DNA of 64,000 bases from DAOTWC01 sp048499435 (lineage in GTDB: Bacteria; Chloroflexota; Anaerolineae; Aggregatilineales; Phototrophicaceae), in assembly GCA_048499435.1 (NCBI GenBank), contig JASNZW010000001.1, positions 744,001 through 808,000 of the forward strand, given 5' to 3'. Shown piece after piece: positions 53,972-62,422 of the stretch. Numbering within the stretch: position 1 is the stretch's first letter; the number at the start of each line of letters is the position of its first letter. A program made the translations under genes and the position numbers. The notes under the pieces are model-generated. The model was not told the origin of the DNA. It did not search any database and was given only the letters and a program-made list of their open reading frames with translations.

Positions 53972-54727
53972 TCAACCCTCGACAGCCGGCGCGTGGCGCA
54001 GCCACACGTGCGGCTCGTGATACACGCCCAGGTCCTGCTCGCAGTCTATCTGCACCGGCGTCAGCGCGCCGGGGACGATATAAGCGCCGGTTTCGGGAAA
54101 CGCCATGCTGACCCACTGTTCCCAGGCGCGCACCGTGCCGGTGACGGTGATCGACTGCGGCTCGACGCCCAGGACAGCGCCGCCCGCGCTGATATGCGCG
54201 CGCAGCCAGGGGTCGAACGGCAGGTCGTCGGCGCGCGTCCAGCGAACGTAGCGCTCAATCGGAGTGAGGGGGTAGGCGCTTTTGAGCAGCGGGCGCAGCG
54301 GGTGCAGGTAGTGGCGCAGGCCGGCGCGGGCCGCCACGCGCTTCATGGCGTCAATGCCCGCCGCCGCCAGCCCCTGGCCGCGATAGTCGCGCGTGACGGT
54401 GATCGACAGGGCGCACAGCGCGTCCGGGGCGCGGCCCGCGTCGTGGTCGGTCACGCCGCGCAGCACCGCGCCATCCCAGCCGTTCGCGGGCAGGCCGCCC
54501 GGCGTGCCGTCCCACGTCAGCGGCAGCGCGTTGCCGTAAACGGCGATGCGCGCGCCGTCCAGCAGCGCGAACTGGCAGCCGGGGAAGCGCCCGGTGATGT
54601 CGTGCCAGGCGGGCACCGATACCTCGTCCTGGAGCATAAAGTTGGGCCACACGGCCTGGCTCATCAGATGCGCCGGGTCGAACAGGTCAGGCCGCTCCGC
54701 CAGCGTCACCAGCCGCAGGTCGGGCAC
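53972..54727 (-). CDS. GNAT-family N-acetyltransferase
   Basis: 251 residues. Acetyl-CoA motif A is ALSITVTRDYRGQGLAAAGIDAM (about 106-128, where R/QxxGxG/A reads RGQGLA). The C-terminal 110 residues form an additional domain. Substrate unknown. A 26-base gap separates it from the upstream esterase gene, so they may be one transcript. Confidence 0.83.
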   Translation of the reverse strand: MPDLRLVTLAERPDLFDPAHLMSQAVWPNFMLQDEVSVPAWHDITGRFPGCQFALLDGARIAVYGNALPLTWDGTPGGLPANGWDGAVLRGVTDHDAGRAPDALCALSITVTRDYRGQGLAAAGIDAMKRVAARAGLRHYLHPLRPLLKSAYPLTPIERYVRWTRADDLPFDPWLRAHISAGGAVLGVEPQSITVTGTVRAWEQWVSMAFPETGAYIVPGALTPVQIDCEQDLGVYHEPHVWLRHAPAVEG

Positions 54728-54753
54728 AGCGGACTCCTTTCACACGGGCGCGC

Positions 54754-55752
54754 TCACGGGCTTGGTTCCTGGCAGCTCGGCAGGTCGGCCAGGCTGCGCG
54801 GCCACTCGCGCGCGTAGAACGACAGATACTCGGACACATGCGCCGACCAGTAGTCGTCGCTGTGGTCGCCCAGCGGGTGAATCACGTAGGTGTGCGGGAT
54901 GCCGCGCGCGCTCAACCGGCTGGAGAACACCTCAATCCCCCGGCCGGCCGGGTCGCTGGCGGCGTTGTCCAGGTACAGGCGCAGGTTGGCGTCGCTGAGG
55001 AACGAGGCGTTGAGCGCCAGATCGAGTGGATTATTGGCCGCCGGGGCGTTATTCTCCGTGAAAACGGCGCTGTGCGCCCCCAGCACGCCGAACACGTCCG
55101 GGTGGCGCAGGCCGATGCTGAAGGCCCAGAACCCCCCGCGCGAGATGCCGGCGATGGCGCGGTATTCGCGCCGCTGAATCGTGCAGAAGTCGCGCTCAAT
55201 CGCCGGCAGCAGCTCGTCCAGGATCACCGTTTCATACGATGGATCGGGCGGGAACGAGTCGCGGTTGGCGATAAAGCCGGTGTAGGGCATCACCAGGATC
55301 ATCGGGGCCAGCGCGCCCAGGGCGATGCCCTGGTCGAGCGCTTCCTCAACACCCAGGCGATCCCACTGATTTTCGGTGGCCGCCTGCCCGTGCAGCAGAA
55401 TGGCGATCGGGAAACGCCGCTGCGACTCGATATAACAGGGTGGGATGTAGACCCGGTAGCGCAGGTTCTCGCCGGCGGTTTCGCTGCGGAACTCGTCGAA
55501 CACCAGCATCGTGCCGCCTTCGCTGAGGCACGACGGCGGCGTCGGTGTGGCGCTGGCGGCGGATGTGGCGGTGGGGATGGGCGTGCGCGTGGCAGGCGGC
55601 GTAAAAGTGGCGGTGGGCGTGCGGCTGGGCGGCGGCGTGACCACGATCACGACCGCTGTCGCCGGCGGGGCCAGCGGCTCGCAGGCCGCGGCCAGCAGCG
55701 CCAGCGCCAACACAATGAGCATAACTGGTGGATATTGCCGTATTGTGTGCAT
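54754..55752 (-). CDS. Lipoprotein esterase (enterochelin esterase/esterase D-like)
   Basis: 332 residues. The lipobox LAAAC (cysteine near residue 24) marks a lipoprotein, followed by a Thr/Pro linker to about residue 75. The hydrolase has RVYIPPCYIESQRRFPIAILLHGQ, nucleophile GISRGG, and a C-terminal HPLGDHSDDYW with the likely histidine. It may be leaderless (see 55761-55766); an internal ATG at 55722 would still leave a lipobox. Confidence 0.88.
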   Translation of the reverse strand: MHTIRQYPPVMLIVLALALLAAACEPLAPPATAVVIVVTPPPSRTPTATFTPPATRTPIPTATSAASATPTPPSCLSEGGTMLVFDEFRSETAGENLRYRVYIPPCYIESQRRFPIAILLHGQAATENQWDRLGVEEALDQGIALGALAPMILVMPYTGFIANRDSFPPDPSYETVILDELLPAIERDFCTIQRREYRAIAGISRGGFWAFSIGLRHPDVFGVLGAHSAVFTENNAPAANNPLDLALNASFLSDANLRLYLDNAASDPAGRGIEVFSSRLSARGIPHTYVIHPLGDHSDDYWSAHVSEYLSFYAREWPRSLADLPSCQEPSP

Positions 55753-55760
55753 AGGGCAGA

Positions 55761-55766
55761 ATTATA
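55761..55766 (-). promoter_or_regulatory. -10 TATAAT, possible leaderless start for esterase
   Basis: Consensus TATAAT on the minus strand ends eight bases before the ATG at 55752, leaving no room for a ribosome binding site. If the internal ATG at 55722 is used, the leader would be about 30 bases. Confidence 0.45.
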
Positions 55767-55802
55767 GCCTATGCTGCGTGTCAGAACAGGAAGCAAAACA
55801 CC

Positions 55803-56483
55803 ATGACAGCCGACATTCGCGCGCTGATCTTCGACATGGACGGCGTGATCGCCAACACGCTCGACCTGCACTACCGCGCCTGGCTGCGCCTGACCGCTGA
55901 AGAAGGCGTCCCTTTCACGCCGGCGGACAACGACGCGCTGCGCGGCCTGTCCCGGCATGACAGCCTGGCCTACATCTTTCGCCAGCGCCCGCCCGACGCC
56001 GCCCACGCCGAAGCGCTGATGACGCGCAAAGACGCTTATTTTCACGAGCTGCTGGCCCACATGACGCCGGCGCACCGCCTGCCAGGCGTCACGGCGCTCA
56101 TCGAGGACGCGCGGGCGGGCGGGCTGCCGGTCGGGCTGGCGTCGTCCAGCCTGAACGTGTACCCGGTGCTGGAACGGCTGGCGATGACCGGCCTGTTCGA
56201 CGTGATCGCCGACCGGCACTGCGTGACTAACAGCAAGCCCGCGCCAGACGTTTTTCTGTGGACCGCCGGGCGGCTCAACGTGAGGCCGGCGCAGGCGCTG
56301 GTATTTGAGGATTCGGCGGTGGGGGTGCAGGCGGCGCGGACGGGCGGCCTGCCGGTGGTGGGCCTGGGCGACGCGCAGATCGTCGGCGCGGCGGACGTGG
56401 TGCTGCCGTCGCTGGACGGCGTGACGCTGGCGGCGCTGCTCAGCCGTTTGGCGTCCGCCAGCCCACCGGCAGCGTCGGCGTGA
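55803..56483 (+). CDS. HAD-superfamily phosphatase (beta-phosphoglucomutase-like)
   Basis: 226 residues: motif I IFDMDGVIANT (Asp nucleophile and acid), an alpha cap (LHYRAWLRLTAEEGVPF), motif II LASSS, motif III K in NSKPAPDVF and motif IV FEDSAVGVQAA. This is the subfamily I beta-PGM/phosphatase type. The 3' end overlaps the convergent kinase gene by 44 bases. Confidence 0.93.
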   Translation: MTADIRALIFDMDGVIANTLDLHYRAWLRLTAEEGVPFTPADNDALRGLSRHDSLAYIFRQRPPDAAHAEALMTRKDAYFHELLAHMTPAHRLPGVTALIEDARAGGLPVGLASSSLNVYPVLERLAMTGLFDVIADRHCVTNSKPAPDVFLWTAGRLNVRPAQALVFEDSAVGVQAARTGGLPVVGLGDAQIVGAADVVLPSLDGVTLAALLSRLASASPPAASA

Positions 56484-57798
56484 CCAGTGGCGCGGCGGGC
56501 TGCGCGGGCAGGTCCGGCAGCGCGACCGTCGCCGTCGCCGTGGGGGCCAGCGTAGGCGTTTCGGTCAGCGCGCCCAGCAGGCCGCGCCGGGCCGCTTCGC
56601 TGGTGGGGTCAAGCGTGGGGATAACGCTGTCGCCCGTGTAGACCGTCAGATCAGACGGCGCGCTGCTGTTGGCGGCATCCGCCGCTTGCAGGCTGCCGAT
56701 CACCAGCGCGGCGATCACCACGATTAACGTCAGCAGCCCGCAGCCAATCAACCCGCCGACCGCCGCGCTCATCAGCAGGCCGCCCTGGCGGCGCAGGGGG
56801 CGGCGGCGCGCGGCGGGCCGCGCCAGCGGCGGCGGCGTGTAGGCCGGCGGCGCGTAGACAGGCGGCGCGGCGGCGATAGGCTGCGGCAGCGGCGCGGTGG
56901 GCTGGGGAACCGGGTTGGGTTTGGTGGGCCGGGGGATGCCCGGCTGCGTGTCGTGGACGCTGACCGCCAGCGGCATGGCCGCCCGGCGCAGCGCCTCAGC
57001 CAGGGCGACCGCGCCAGTGTAGCGCTCGTCTGGCTTTTTCTTCAGCGCCCGCAAAATCACCTGTTCGACCGGCAGCGGGATGTTCTGGTTGAGGCTGCGC
57101 GGCGCGGGCGGCGGGGCTGTCACCTGAAGCACGGCGATGCTGTAGGGCGTGTCGCTCTGGAACGGGCGCTGGCCGGTCGCCATCTCAAACAGCATGACGC
57201 CCAGCGCGTAAACATCGCTGCGCGCGTCCAGCGGCAGGCCCTGCGCCTGTTCAGGACTCATGTAGCTGGGCGTGCCAACGACGCCCTGGGTCGTGATGGT
57301 TGGGGCGTGCCCCTCGCCCAGAATGCGGGCGATGCCGAAATCGGTCAGGTAAGCGCCGCCGTCGTCGTCCATCAGCACATTGCTCGGCTTGAGATCGCGG
57401 TGCAGCACCTGCTTGCTGTGGGCATAGTCCAGCGCCGGGGCGATCTGCTCAATCACGCTCAGATACACGTCGCTGTCCAGCGGGCCGCGCGCCAGCAGGT
57501 CGTCTACCGAGCCGCCCGACATATAGCGCATGACGATGTACGGCTGGCCGTTGAAGTCGCCAAAGTCGTGTACTGGCACGATACTGCGGTGTTCCAGCCG
57601 GGCGACGATCTCGACCTCGCGGTTAAAGCGCTGAAGATAGGTGTCGTCGTTGATAAACTGACGCGGCAGCACCTTGAGCGCCACAATCCGGTCCATCGTA
57701 AGCTGGCGCGCGCGGTACACCGTCGCCATGCCGCCGCGCCCAACGATGTCGAGAATCTCGTAATTGCCGATGCGCTTGCTGATCAGTTCATCTGCCAT
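56440..57798 (-). CDS. Hanks-type Ser/Thr protein kinase, single-pass membrane
   Basis: 452 residues. Kinase domain about 10-270: GRGGMATVYRAR (glycine loop), VALKVL, HRDLKPSNVLMDDD (catalytic Asp), DFGIA, GTPSYMSPEQAQG. A Pro/Ala-rich juxtamembrane stretch, one helix (about 343-368), and a short external tail without PASTA repeats follow. Counterpart to the PP2C at 9826. TATAAT lies 35 bases upstream. Confidence 0.96.
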   Translation of the reverse strand: MADELISKRIGNYEILDIVGRGGMATVYRARQLTMDRIVALKVLPRQFINDDTYLQRFNREVEIVARLEHRSIVPVHDFGDFNGQPYIVMRYMSGGSVDDLLARGPLDSDVYLSVIEQIAPALDYAHSKQVLHRDLKPSNVLMDDDGGAYLTDFGIARILGEGHAPTITTQGVVGTPSYMSPEQAQGLPLDARSDVYALGVMLFEMATGQRPFQSDTPYSIAVLQVTAPPPAPRSLNQNIPLPVEQVILRALKKKPDERYTGAVALAEALRRAAMPLAVSVHDTQPGIPRPTKPNPVPQPTAPLPQPIAAAPPVYAPPAYTPPPLARPAARRRPLRRQGGLLMSAAVGGLIGCGLLTLIVVIAALVIGSLQAADAANSSAPSDLTVYTGDSVIPTLDPTSEAARRGLLGALTETPTLAPTATATVALPDLPAQPAAPLVTPTLPVGWRTPNG

Positions 57799-57832
57799 GC
57801 CGTACTCACCGCTGCGCCGCGCCTATGCCGCC

Positions 57833-57838
57833 ATTATA
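57833..57838 (-). promoter_or_regulatory. -10 TATAAT of kinase gene
   Basis: TATAAT on the minus strand with 34 bases to the ATG at 57798. There is no clear -35, as for most protein genes here. Confidence 0.5.
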
Positions 57839-57910
57839 CACGGCATCGCTGGCGCAGTCTTTACAGGATGTGCGGCGCGCCCGCCCTGCCGCGCCGGGAT
57901 TCGCGCGCTG

Positions 57911-59476
57911 TCAGGGCGCGGGCTGTTCGGCGATGCGCGTCAGCGGCAGCAGCACGCGGAAGGTGCTGCCCACGCCCAGCTGGCTTTCGACCGTGATCTG
58001 GCCGCCGTGTTGTTCGATGATCTTCCTGGTGATCGTCAGGCCCAGCCCCGCGCCGCCGGTCTTGGCCGAGCGCGAACCTTCAACGCGGTAGAAGCGCTCA
58101 AAGATGCGCTCAAGATCGTCCGGGGCGATGCCAATGCCCGTGTCGCGCACCTCGATTATCACGTGTGCGTCGTCAGCGGCTGTGCGCGCCGTCACAGCGC
58201 CGCCTTCCGGCGTGAAGCGGGCCGCGTTACCCAGCAGGTTGAGCAGCGCGCGCTGAAGCTCGTCTTTGTCGGCCTGGATCAGGGGCAGGTCCGGGTGCAG
58301 GTCATACCGGAAGGCGATATGCTGCGCCTCCAGCAGCGGCATAACGCGCGCGCCCATATCGGTCACAACCGAGTTGACATCAACCGACCGGTATTCAAAA
58401 TCCTCACCCTGGTCCAGCCGCGCCAGCGTGAGCATGCTTTCGAGCAGGTCCTCCAGGCGGGCGGTCTGCTGCGCGATGCGGTCGTAATGCTGGGCGCGGC
58501 GGGCGGGGTCGGCGTCCAGGCGGCGCAGCAGGTAAAGGCTGGTGTAGATGGTTGTCAGCGGCGTGCGCACGTCGTGCGAGACATCGCGGATGAAGTCGGA
58601 CAGCAGGCGCACGCGCTCGGTCTGGAGCAAAGCCTCCAGCGCGCTGAGTTCAGCCTGTTTGCGCGCGGTAATGTCCTCCGCCGCGCCGTAGACGCGGGTC
58701 ACCCGCCCGCTTTGCGGGTCAACGACCGGGTGATAGCGGAAGCGCAGGTGGCGCACCTCGCCGCTGCGCCTGACAAGGCGCAGCTCCGCCTCGCGCGGCT
58801 GGCGCTGCTCGATCAGCTCCCGCATGATCTGTTCAAGCAGGGGGCGGTCCGCCGGGTGAATCAGGCGCTGCCAGCGCCCCTCCAGCGCAATTTCCTGCGT
58901 CGTAAAGCCGGTGATGCGCTCAAACGCGCCGAACATCCAGTCAGCGTGCAGCGTGCCGTCGTCGGCGATCGTGACGCTGAAGGCGTAGTCCGACGCCAAC
59001 TGCGAGATGATGCGATGACGGGTTTCGTTCTCCAGCAGGCGCGCTTCAGCGGCTTTGCGCGCGGTGATATCCTGCGCCACACACACCACGCGCGCGCGGC
59101 CGGGGCCGCCGGGCATCACCCTGCCGGAGAACAGCACCGGGATCGCGCGGCCATCGCGGGCGCGCAGCACCTTATCCGTGTGGTGGGCAGACCCGCGCTC
59201 CACCAGCGTGTCTATGCCGGTGCGCCCCGCCGTCTGCATAAAGACAATTTGAAACGGCTGGCCGACCAGCTCCGCCTCGGTGTAGCCCAGCGCGGCCAGC
59301 GCCGCCGGGTTGACCATCTCGATGCGGCCGTCCGGGCCGATCACGATGAGCATGTCGCCCATCGTGCGGACCACGCTGTCCAGGTAATCCTTGTAGCTCA
59401 GGCGGCGCTGCGGCGCCGGCACCCGCTGAAACAGGCGCTTAACCCACTGGGCAAGCCAGGGCATCAAATGCTGCAT
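57911..59476 (-). CDS. Soluble PAS-PAS histidine kinase
   Basis: 521 residues without membrane helices. PAS 1 (about 30-135: MLIVIGPDGRIEMVNPAALAALGY), PAS 2 with PAC (about 155-275: WMFGAFERITGFTTQEI, VYGAAEDITARK), HisKA with FIRDVSHDVRTPLTTIY, HATPase with NLLGNAARFTPEGG, DTGIGIAPDDL and GAGLGLTI. No cognate response regulator adjoins, so it is an orphan. Confidence 0.95.
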   Translation of the reverse strand: MQHLMPWLAQWVKRLFQRVPAPQRRLSYKDYLDSVVRTMGDMLIVIGPDGRIEMVNPAALAALGYTEAELVGQPFQIVFMQTAGRTGIDTLVERGSAHHTDKVLRARDGRAIPVLFSGRVMPGGPGRARVVCVAQDITARKAAEARLLENETRHRIISQLASDYAFSVTIADDGTLHADWMFGAFERITGFTTQEIALEGRWQRLIHPADRPLLEQIMRELIEQRQPREAELRLVRRSGEVRHLRFRYHPVVDPQSGRVTRVYGAAEDITARKQAELSALEALLQTERVRLLSDFIRDVSHDVRTPLTTIYTSLYLLRRLDADPARRAQHYDRIAQQTARLEDLLESMLTLARLDQGEDFEYRSVDVNSVVTDMGARVMPLLEAQHIAFRYDLHPDLPLIQADKDELQRALLNLLGNAARFTPEGGAVTARTAADDAHVIIEVRDTGIGIAPDDLERIFERFYRVEGSRSAKTGGAGLGLTITRKIIEQHGGQITVESQLGVGSTFRVLLPLTRIAEQPAP

Positions 59477-59617
59477 CCCCCGCGTTCACACTGCATTATG
59501 TTACAATTAGCATACCCTTTTTCGTCAATTTTAGCCGCATCCAGCGCCCCGCACAGGGTGGATACCCCTGAAACGCGGTACAGTTTGCGGTCAAAAGCGA
59601 GTGACTGGCGGCCAACG

Positions 59618-60400
59618 ATGACCCTCCCCGTGCTTGTGATCGCTGGCCCGGCAGCCTGGGCCGCCGCCCTGGCCGCCGGCCTGGCTGGCTGTGCGGTCGT
59701 GCGCGTGACCGACCGCGCCAGCTATATCGCGCGGCTGGCGGACGCGCAGCCGGCGCTGATCGTCGTGGACGGCGACGCCCGCGGCTGGCGCTTCTGGGCC
59801 ACCACGCCCAAGACCAGCCCGGCCACGCGCCGCTTCCCCCTGCTGGTGACGGCGGCGGACGGCGCGGGCCGCGCGGCGGCGCGGGCCGCCGGGGCCGACT
59901 ACGCGCTGCCCCCCGCCGAGCTGCTGGCGCTGGGGCCGCAGCTTGTGGCCAGCTACGCCCGCCTGCCCGACCCCGCGCGCCAGGCCGCGCTGGACTGCGG
60001 CTGCGCCGAGGCGCTGCCGCCGCTGGCCCGCGCGGGCGCGGCGAAATTCAACGCGGGCGAGTACTATCCGCAGCACGATCTGTTTGAGGAACAGTGGCTG
60101 AACACCGCCGGCCCGGTGCGCGACCTGTACCGCGCCATCTTGCAGGTGGGCGTGGCCTATTACCAGATCGAGCGCGGCAACTGGCATGGCGCGCACAAGA
60201 TGCTGCTGCGCGTCGTGCAGTGGCTGGCCGCCCTGCCGGACGTGTGCCAGGGCGTGGATGTGGCCCAACTGCGCGCCGACGCCGCCCGCGTGCGCGCTGA
60301 GCTGGAGCGCCTGGGGCCGGACGGCATAGCGCGCTTCGACCGGTCGCTGCTGCGCCCGCTGCGCCTGCAGGCCGGCCTGGACGCTGACGACAGCGCGTGA
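59618..60400 (+). CDS. DUF309 protein with receiver-like N-terminal domain
   Basis: 260 residues from the ATG at 59618. The C-terminal half is DUF309, whose signature is visible: KFNAGEYYPQHDLFEEQW and AILQVGVAYYQIERGNWHGA. The N-terminal half resembles a degenerate receiver (VLVIAGPAAWAAALAAGLAG, ALIVVDGDARG at the phosphoacceptor strand), but the family acidic pair is missing. The longer frame from 57764 is antisense to the histidine kinase. TACAGT at about 59579 is a possible -10. Confidence 0.82.
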   Translation: MTLPVLVIAGPAAWAAALAAGLAGCAVVRVTDRASYIARLADAQPALIVVDGDARGWRFWATTPKTSPATRRFPLLVTAADGAGRAAARAAGADYALPPAELLALGPQLVASYARLPDPARQAALDCGCAEALPPLARAGAAKFNAGEYYPQHDLFEEQWLNTAGPVRDLYRAILQVGVAYYQIERGNWHGAHKMLLRVVQWLAALPDVCQGVDVAQLRADAARVRAELERLGPDGIARFDRSLLRPLRLQAGLDADDSA

Positions 60401-60405
60401 CGTGC

Positions 60406-60433
60406 TACAATAAGGACACGTCAAGGACACGTC
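60406..60433 (+). promoter_or_regulatory. -10 TACAAT with tandem 11-bp direct repeat
   Basis: TACAAT (60406-60411) is followed at once by two head-to-tail copies of AAGGACACGTC (60412-60422, 60423-60433), one helical turn apart, in the 5' leader of the PucR gene. The second copy also contains an AAGGA, but it is too far from the ATG to serve as the ribosome binding site. Confidence 0.5.
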
Positions 60434-60451
60434 TGAATCAGCAGGGACGCC

Positions 60452-62059
60452 ATGCTCACAGTCGCTGAGGCGCTCGCACTCAAGGAACTGGCCGGGGCAC
60501 AGGTCGTCGCCGGCGCGGCGGGTTTGGGCCGTCCGATCTCATGGGTGCACGTGATGGGCGTGCCTGACGCCGCCCGCTGGCTGCACGGCGGCGAGCTGAT
60601 CCTGACGACCGCCATCAACCTGCCGCCCGACGACGACGGCCAGCGCGCCTACGTGCGGGCGCTGGCGCAGAAAGCCGTCAGCGGCCTGGGGCTGACCGTC
60701 GGCGGTTATATCACCCACGCGCCCGCGCCGCTGCGCGACGAAGCCGAGCGCGCCGGCCTGCCGCTGATCGAGATTCATTACGAAGCGCGCTTTATTGACA
60801 TCGCCCGCAGCGTCAACGAGCGCATCGCCCAGGAAAACATGGCGCTGGTCACGCGCGCGCTCACCATCAACCACGCGCTGACGCAGGTCGTGCTGGACGG
60901 CGGCGACCTCAAACAGCTCGCCACCACCCTGGCTGACCTCATCGGCCAGTCGATCAGCATCGAAAACGAGCGCTTTGAGGCGCTGGCCCTGGCCAACGTC
61001 GCGCCGGTAGACGAAGCCCGCCGCTACACGCTCAGCGAAGGCCGCACCGACCCCCGGCTGGTGCAGGCGCTCCACGACCAGCAGATCATTGGCGAGATTC
61101 GGCGCACGCTGCGCCCGGTGTTCATCCCACAGATGCCCGCCGTCGGCCTGGAGATGGAGCGCATCCTGGCCCCGGTGGTCGTGCACGGCGACATCTACGG
61201 CTACGTGTGGATTATCGCCCACGACCGCCCGCTGTCGGACCTCGACCGCATGGCTATCGAGAGCGCGGCCACCATCGCCGCCCTTATCATGCTGTATCAG
61301 GAAGCGGCGCAGAGCGCCGAAGCCTCGCTGAAAGGCAGCCTGCTGGCGCAGTTGATCGACAGCGCGGCAGGCCGCGAAGCTGTCCTCACCGACCAGGCGC
61401 TGCGCTTTGGCTTTGACCTGGCCGCGCCGTTCGTCGCGCTGCTGATCGCGGCGGCCAGCGGCGCGCGCGCCATTCAGCTTCAGCGGCGCGTCAGCCGGCT
61501 GGCAGCGGCCCACAACTGGCCGGTCGTAGCCGGGCAGTTCGCCGGGCAGGTGCTGGTGCTGGCCCCGGCTGACGACAGCGTGCGCGCGCACGCCGCCCAC
61601 CTGCTGGCGCAGGATAGCAGCAGCCAGATGCGCATCGGCATCAGCGCGGCGCACCGCGGCGCGGCCAGCGTGGCGCGGGCCTATCACGAATGCCGCGACG
61701 TGCTGCTCATCACCGAACGGCTGGGATCGCCCGAACGGGTGGTGGTCTTCGACGCGCTGGGCTATCTGCATACGCTGTACCACGCCGGGCCGGCGGCGCT
61801 GGCCAGCAGCCCGCACGCGCCGCTGGTGCGCCGCCTGCTCGACGAACAGCAGGCCGACCTGTTCAACACGCTCGAACAATATCTGGACGCTGGCGGCAAC
61901 GGCGTCCAGACCGCTGAGGCGCTGCACATCCACCGCAGCACGCTCAACTACCGCCTGCAGCGCATCGCGGAGGTGTGCGCCTGTGACCTCTCCGACCCGC
62001 GCACGCGCACCAACCTGCAGATCGCGCTCAAGCTGCTGCGCCTGTTCGGCAGCCCGTGA
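60452..62059 (+). CDS. PucR/CdaR-family transcriptional regulator
   Basis: 535 residues: N-terminal PucR domain (LTVAEALALKELAGAQVVAG), a GAF-like sensor, a CdaR GGDEF-like segment, and the C-terminal HTH_30 (NGVQTAEALHIHRSTLNYRLQRI). Members regulate purine, amino-acid or sugar-acid use. No obvious target operon adjoins; tandem repeats at 60412-60433 may be an autoregulatory site. Confidence 0.92.
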   Translation: MLTVAEALALKELAGAQVVAGAAGLGRPISWVHVMGVPDAARWLHGGELILTTAINLPPDDDGQRAYVRALAQKAVSGLGLTVGGYITHAPAPLRDEAERAGLPLIEIHYEARFIDIARSVNERIAQENMALVTRALTINHALTQVVLDGGDLKQLATTLADLIGQSISIENERFEALALANVAPVDEARRYTLSEGRTDPRLVQALHDQQIIGEIRRTLRPVFIPQMPAVGLEMERILAPVVVHGDIYGYVWIIAHDRPLSDLDRMAIESAATIAALIMLYQEAAQSAEASLKGSLLAQLIDSAAGREAVLTDQALRFGFDLAAPFVALLIAAASGARAIQLQRRVSRLAAAHNWPVVAGQFAGQVLVLAPADDSVRAHAAHLLAQDSSSQMRIGISAAHRGAASVARAYHECRDVLLITERLGSPERVVVFDALGYLHTLYHAGPAALASSPHAPLVRRLLDEQQADLFNTLEQYLDAGGNGVQTAEALHIHRSTLNYRLQRIAEVCACDLSDPRTRTNLQIALKLLRLFGSP

Positions 62060-62073
62060 CGCGGCGGGCGGCG

Positions 62074-62301
62074 CTAATGGTTGTCCCGGTCGCGCAGCAG
62101 CATAATGCCGCGCGAGATGTTCGGGTCACGGCGCAGGCGTCCCTCGGCCTCCAGCCGGTCAAGATAACGAATCACGCTGGCAACGCTCATGTAGCAGCCT
62201 TTGCTCAGCTCGCGCAGCGACGGCGGATAGCCGTTCTCGGCCACATAGGTGCAGATAAAACGGTAGACGATGTCCGCAGTTTTCGCGTTGAGTGTGCCCA
62301 T
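62074..62301 (-). CDS. Stand-alone LexA-N-like winged-helix protein
   Basis: 75 residues that align with the DNA-binding domain of LexA: TADIVYRFICTYVAENGYPPSLRELSKGCYMSVASVIRYLDRLEAEGRLRRDPNISRGIMLL. The S24 autoproteolytic domain is absent, so it cannot be cleaved by RecA. It ends 15 bases from the convergent PucR stop. An operator-like palindrome lies upstream (62355-62370). ACGGAAGG is its ribosome binding site. Confidence 0.86.
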   Translation of the reverse strand: MGTLNAKTADIVYRFICTYVAENGYPPSLRELSKGCYMSVASVIRYLDRLEAEGRLRRDPNISRGIMLLRDRDNH

Positions 62302-62354
62302 GACGCCTTCCGTGTAACAGGTTTCTAACCCTATCCTCTCAGCATACCACAGCC

Positions 62355-62370
62355 TAGAACGCTTATTCTA
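62355..62370 (-). promoter_or_regulatory. Operator-like inverted repeat upstream of LexA-N-like gene
   Basis: TAGAA-N6-TTCTA, with core GAAC-GCTT-ATTC, one base away from the Gram-positive-type SOS box GAAC-N4-GTTC. On the minus strand it sits where the -35 would be relative to TATGCT (62346-62341). Autoregulation is inferred. Confidence 0.45.
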
Positions 62371-62422
62371 TCCGCTGGCGCGTTGGAGTACGGGTAGAAA
62401 CCGGTTGGTAGCCCGCCGCCGG

